A stretch of DNA of 64,000 nt. Source: Phoenix dactylifera. Its lineage: Eukaryota > Streptophyta > Magnoliopsida > Arecales > Arecaceae. The stretch covers positions 22,165,674 through 22,229,673 of the forward strand of contig NC_052400.1 in NCBI RefSeq assembly GCF_009389715.1, written 5' to 3'. How positions within the stretch are numbered: position 1 is the first letter of the stretch; every line of letters begins with the position of its first letter. The translations under genes and the position numbers were made by a program. This document shows, in pieces, positions 62,571 through 64,000 of this stretch. The notes under the pieces were generated by a model that saw only the letters and a list, made by a program, of their open reading frames with translations, ran no database searches and was not told the DNA's origin.

Positions 62571-63655
62571 CCAACATAATACTCCGAAGACAGAAGGTAT
62601 ATCTGTACAGTATTTTACATGTCAACTTCCTTTTTCAGCATTGATTTTATTTATGATGAGCTAGTAAAAGTTCTAAATTTTGATTGGACTTAGAGGCATC
62701 CGCGCATGCAATTTTACTAATTTTTCAAGAGAGGCATTCACAACAGCACAGACCAGAAAAGTCTAGGTTTCACTGTTTGTTTTCTGTTAGGCAAACTCCA
62801 GCATTCAGTATGAAACAAGATTTTATAATTTGATCAATTCATATATCACAAAAACTAAATCATATGTTAAACTTAATCTACCAGTGATCAAATTCTAATT
62901 TCAAGGGGAGATTCTCTGCCTGAAACATTTTTAGATTAAATTTTACCTAAGGACTAATGCATGCTAACTATGGTGCAGAAACTTATAGGCGCCATAGGAA
63001 GGAAATACAGTTTCATCAGCATGCTGAGGATGAACCCACTATATGCAGACAAAACTGCAATCAAACTACCACCTGAAAAACTGATATAACATAATCTACC
63101 GAACTAAAAAGAAAGGTGAGTGTGTTGCTTCAAAGCATACAAACAACAAATAAACATATAGAAGAGCCTTTCATCAATAAAAAATGAAAACTGAAAGAGA
63201 GAGTTCAACCCTTGAGTTGCCATATATCTGAAAACCTTTCAAAACATCTCATTTCGGCACCAGTGTATGCACAATATGCACAAGAAAACCTCCTTTCCCA
63301 AGGTTCTTTTACATAAAAGCGTTGAAACTTTACTGTCAAATCTAGCACCGAGGAATTAATGAGCAATCAAGAAACCATGAAAATCAACACACTTCAATAA
63401 AAGACTTAATTGGGAAAGCATCCCTTTCAGCATGAAAATCAAGGTATAAAACCATCAGATCAGGGGACCATATCTCTAAACATCACAAGAATTATTTTAT
63501 TGGTTCTCATCCTTAAAATATATTTACTATATCCAATGCTTTTGACTCTACTGATCTTTTGTATTTCCAGCCTACGGCCCTTAGTCTCAATAACCTTTGC
63601 ATATAGAATATCTTTTAAAATACATGGCCAACAACTTGCAGTCCATGCAAGGATA
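59915..63655. other. AT-rich interval, possibly intronic
   Basis: No exon supported. Minus-strand stretches with coding-like look but no clear splice pair: about 62990-63075 (LSAYSGFILSMLMKLYFLPM) and about 62080-62150. Simple repeat (GA)n at 62528-62566. Confidence 0.35.
62528..62566. repeat. (GA)n microsatellite with G8 leader
   Basis: ggggggggagagagagagag followed by further GA units. Confidence 0.95.
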
Positions 63656-63659
63656 CTCC

Positions 63660-64000
63660 TAGGGATGGCGATCTTGACCTGAACTAATTTACTTGACCTT
63701 ATCTGGACACGACCCATTCAACCCAAAAAATTTGTTCCATAGATCGGGTTTAGGTCACAAAGCAGATAAAGCTGACCCATTAATTGGTCAGGTCAGATTC
63801 AAGTCGAACCAATCAAACTAATGTTTTACATAAACTAAATGATAATGATGATGCATTAACACGAGTATTAGTAAAAGGCTAAAAGCAATTCCATAACCTG
63901 TTCTCATCCCTTCTCTTCATACCTCAGTCGCAGTTGGTTATTCCTTATTGCTCTCTCTTCCTCTTCACTTTTCCTCTCCTCTTCCCCCCTTTCCTCCTCT
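63660..64000 (+). mobile_element. Possible hAT-like end running off the window
   Basis: TAGGGATGGCGATCTTGACC resembles the common plant hAT terminus TAGGGATGGCAA. It is followed by gacccattcaaccc and gggtttaggtc-like sequence often seen in subterminal parts. The other end is not in view. Confidence 0.35.

Noticed and set aside
1-64000. tRNA, rRNA or CRISPR features
   Set aside because: None seen; the TGGTATCAGAG motifs are LTR primer-binding sites, not tRNA genes, and the repeats lack regular spacer structure.

Overview
This is nuclear DNA from a flowering plant, most likely a monocot. All genes have spliceosomal introns with plant-type borders, intergenic DNA is AT-rich, CT/GA and AT microsatellites are frequent, and the last exons of the P450 gene are very GC-rich at third codon positions, as in commelinid monocots. 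A palm or related monocot would fit, but the sequence alone does not settle the species. Gene density is low and much of the window is transposon-derived.

Layout. (1) 1-6250, minus strand: a Shaker-type inward potassium channel of the AKT1 group. Eleven exons can be spliced by eye into 716 codons and the C-terminus lies beyond the left edge. Its introns hold a complete 439-bp TRIM (miniature LTR retrotransposon), a 310-bp tandem duplication, a SINE-like tail and one GC-AG intron. (2) 6.5-13 kb: a small arabinogalactan-peptide-like gene, fragments of a copia-type LTR, a near-perfect 140-bp hairpin, and a 118-aa conserved-looking gene with a TATA box. (3) 13-18 kb, minus strand: a small conserved membrane protein (first two exons clear) and possible terminal exons of the same or another gene, then a truncated second copy of the TRIM. 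(4) 19.1-26.8 kb, plus strand: a Ran GTPase gene that keeps its introns but carries a frameshift, an early stop and damaged splice sites, so it is a decayed pseudogene. It is split by a 3,446-bp hAT transposon with perfect 8-bp target duplications. (5) 27-45 kb: gene-poor repeats, including an LTR-like repeat pair, a foldback MITE, a LINE with zf-RVT and RNase H remnants, and a hAT-type MITE. (6) 45.5-49.0 kb, plus strand: a complete five-exon cytochrome P450 of the CYP734A (BAS1, brassinosteroid-inactivating) clade. (7) 49-64 kb: gene-poor, with a non-autonomous CACTA transposon, a 5'-truncated LINE, another foldback MITE and an unidentified terminal exon.

The most notable content is gene capture by DNA transposons, found twice. 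The hAT element carries four exons of the 26S proteasome subunit RPN3 and one exon of a rubredoxin-domain protein, with intron borders kept, antisense to the Ran pseudogene that hosts it. The CACTA element carries part of an exon of APS reductase (APR). Both are Pack-type, transduplicating elements seen directly from terminal repeats and recognisable protein fragments. No operon-like cooperation is expected: the intact genes (K+ channel, P450, small proteins) are independent eukaryotic transcription units.
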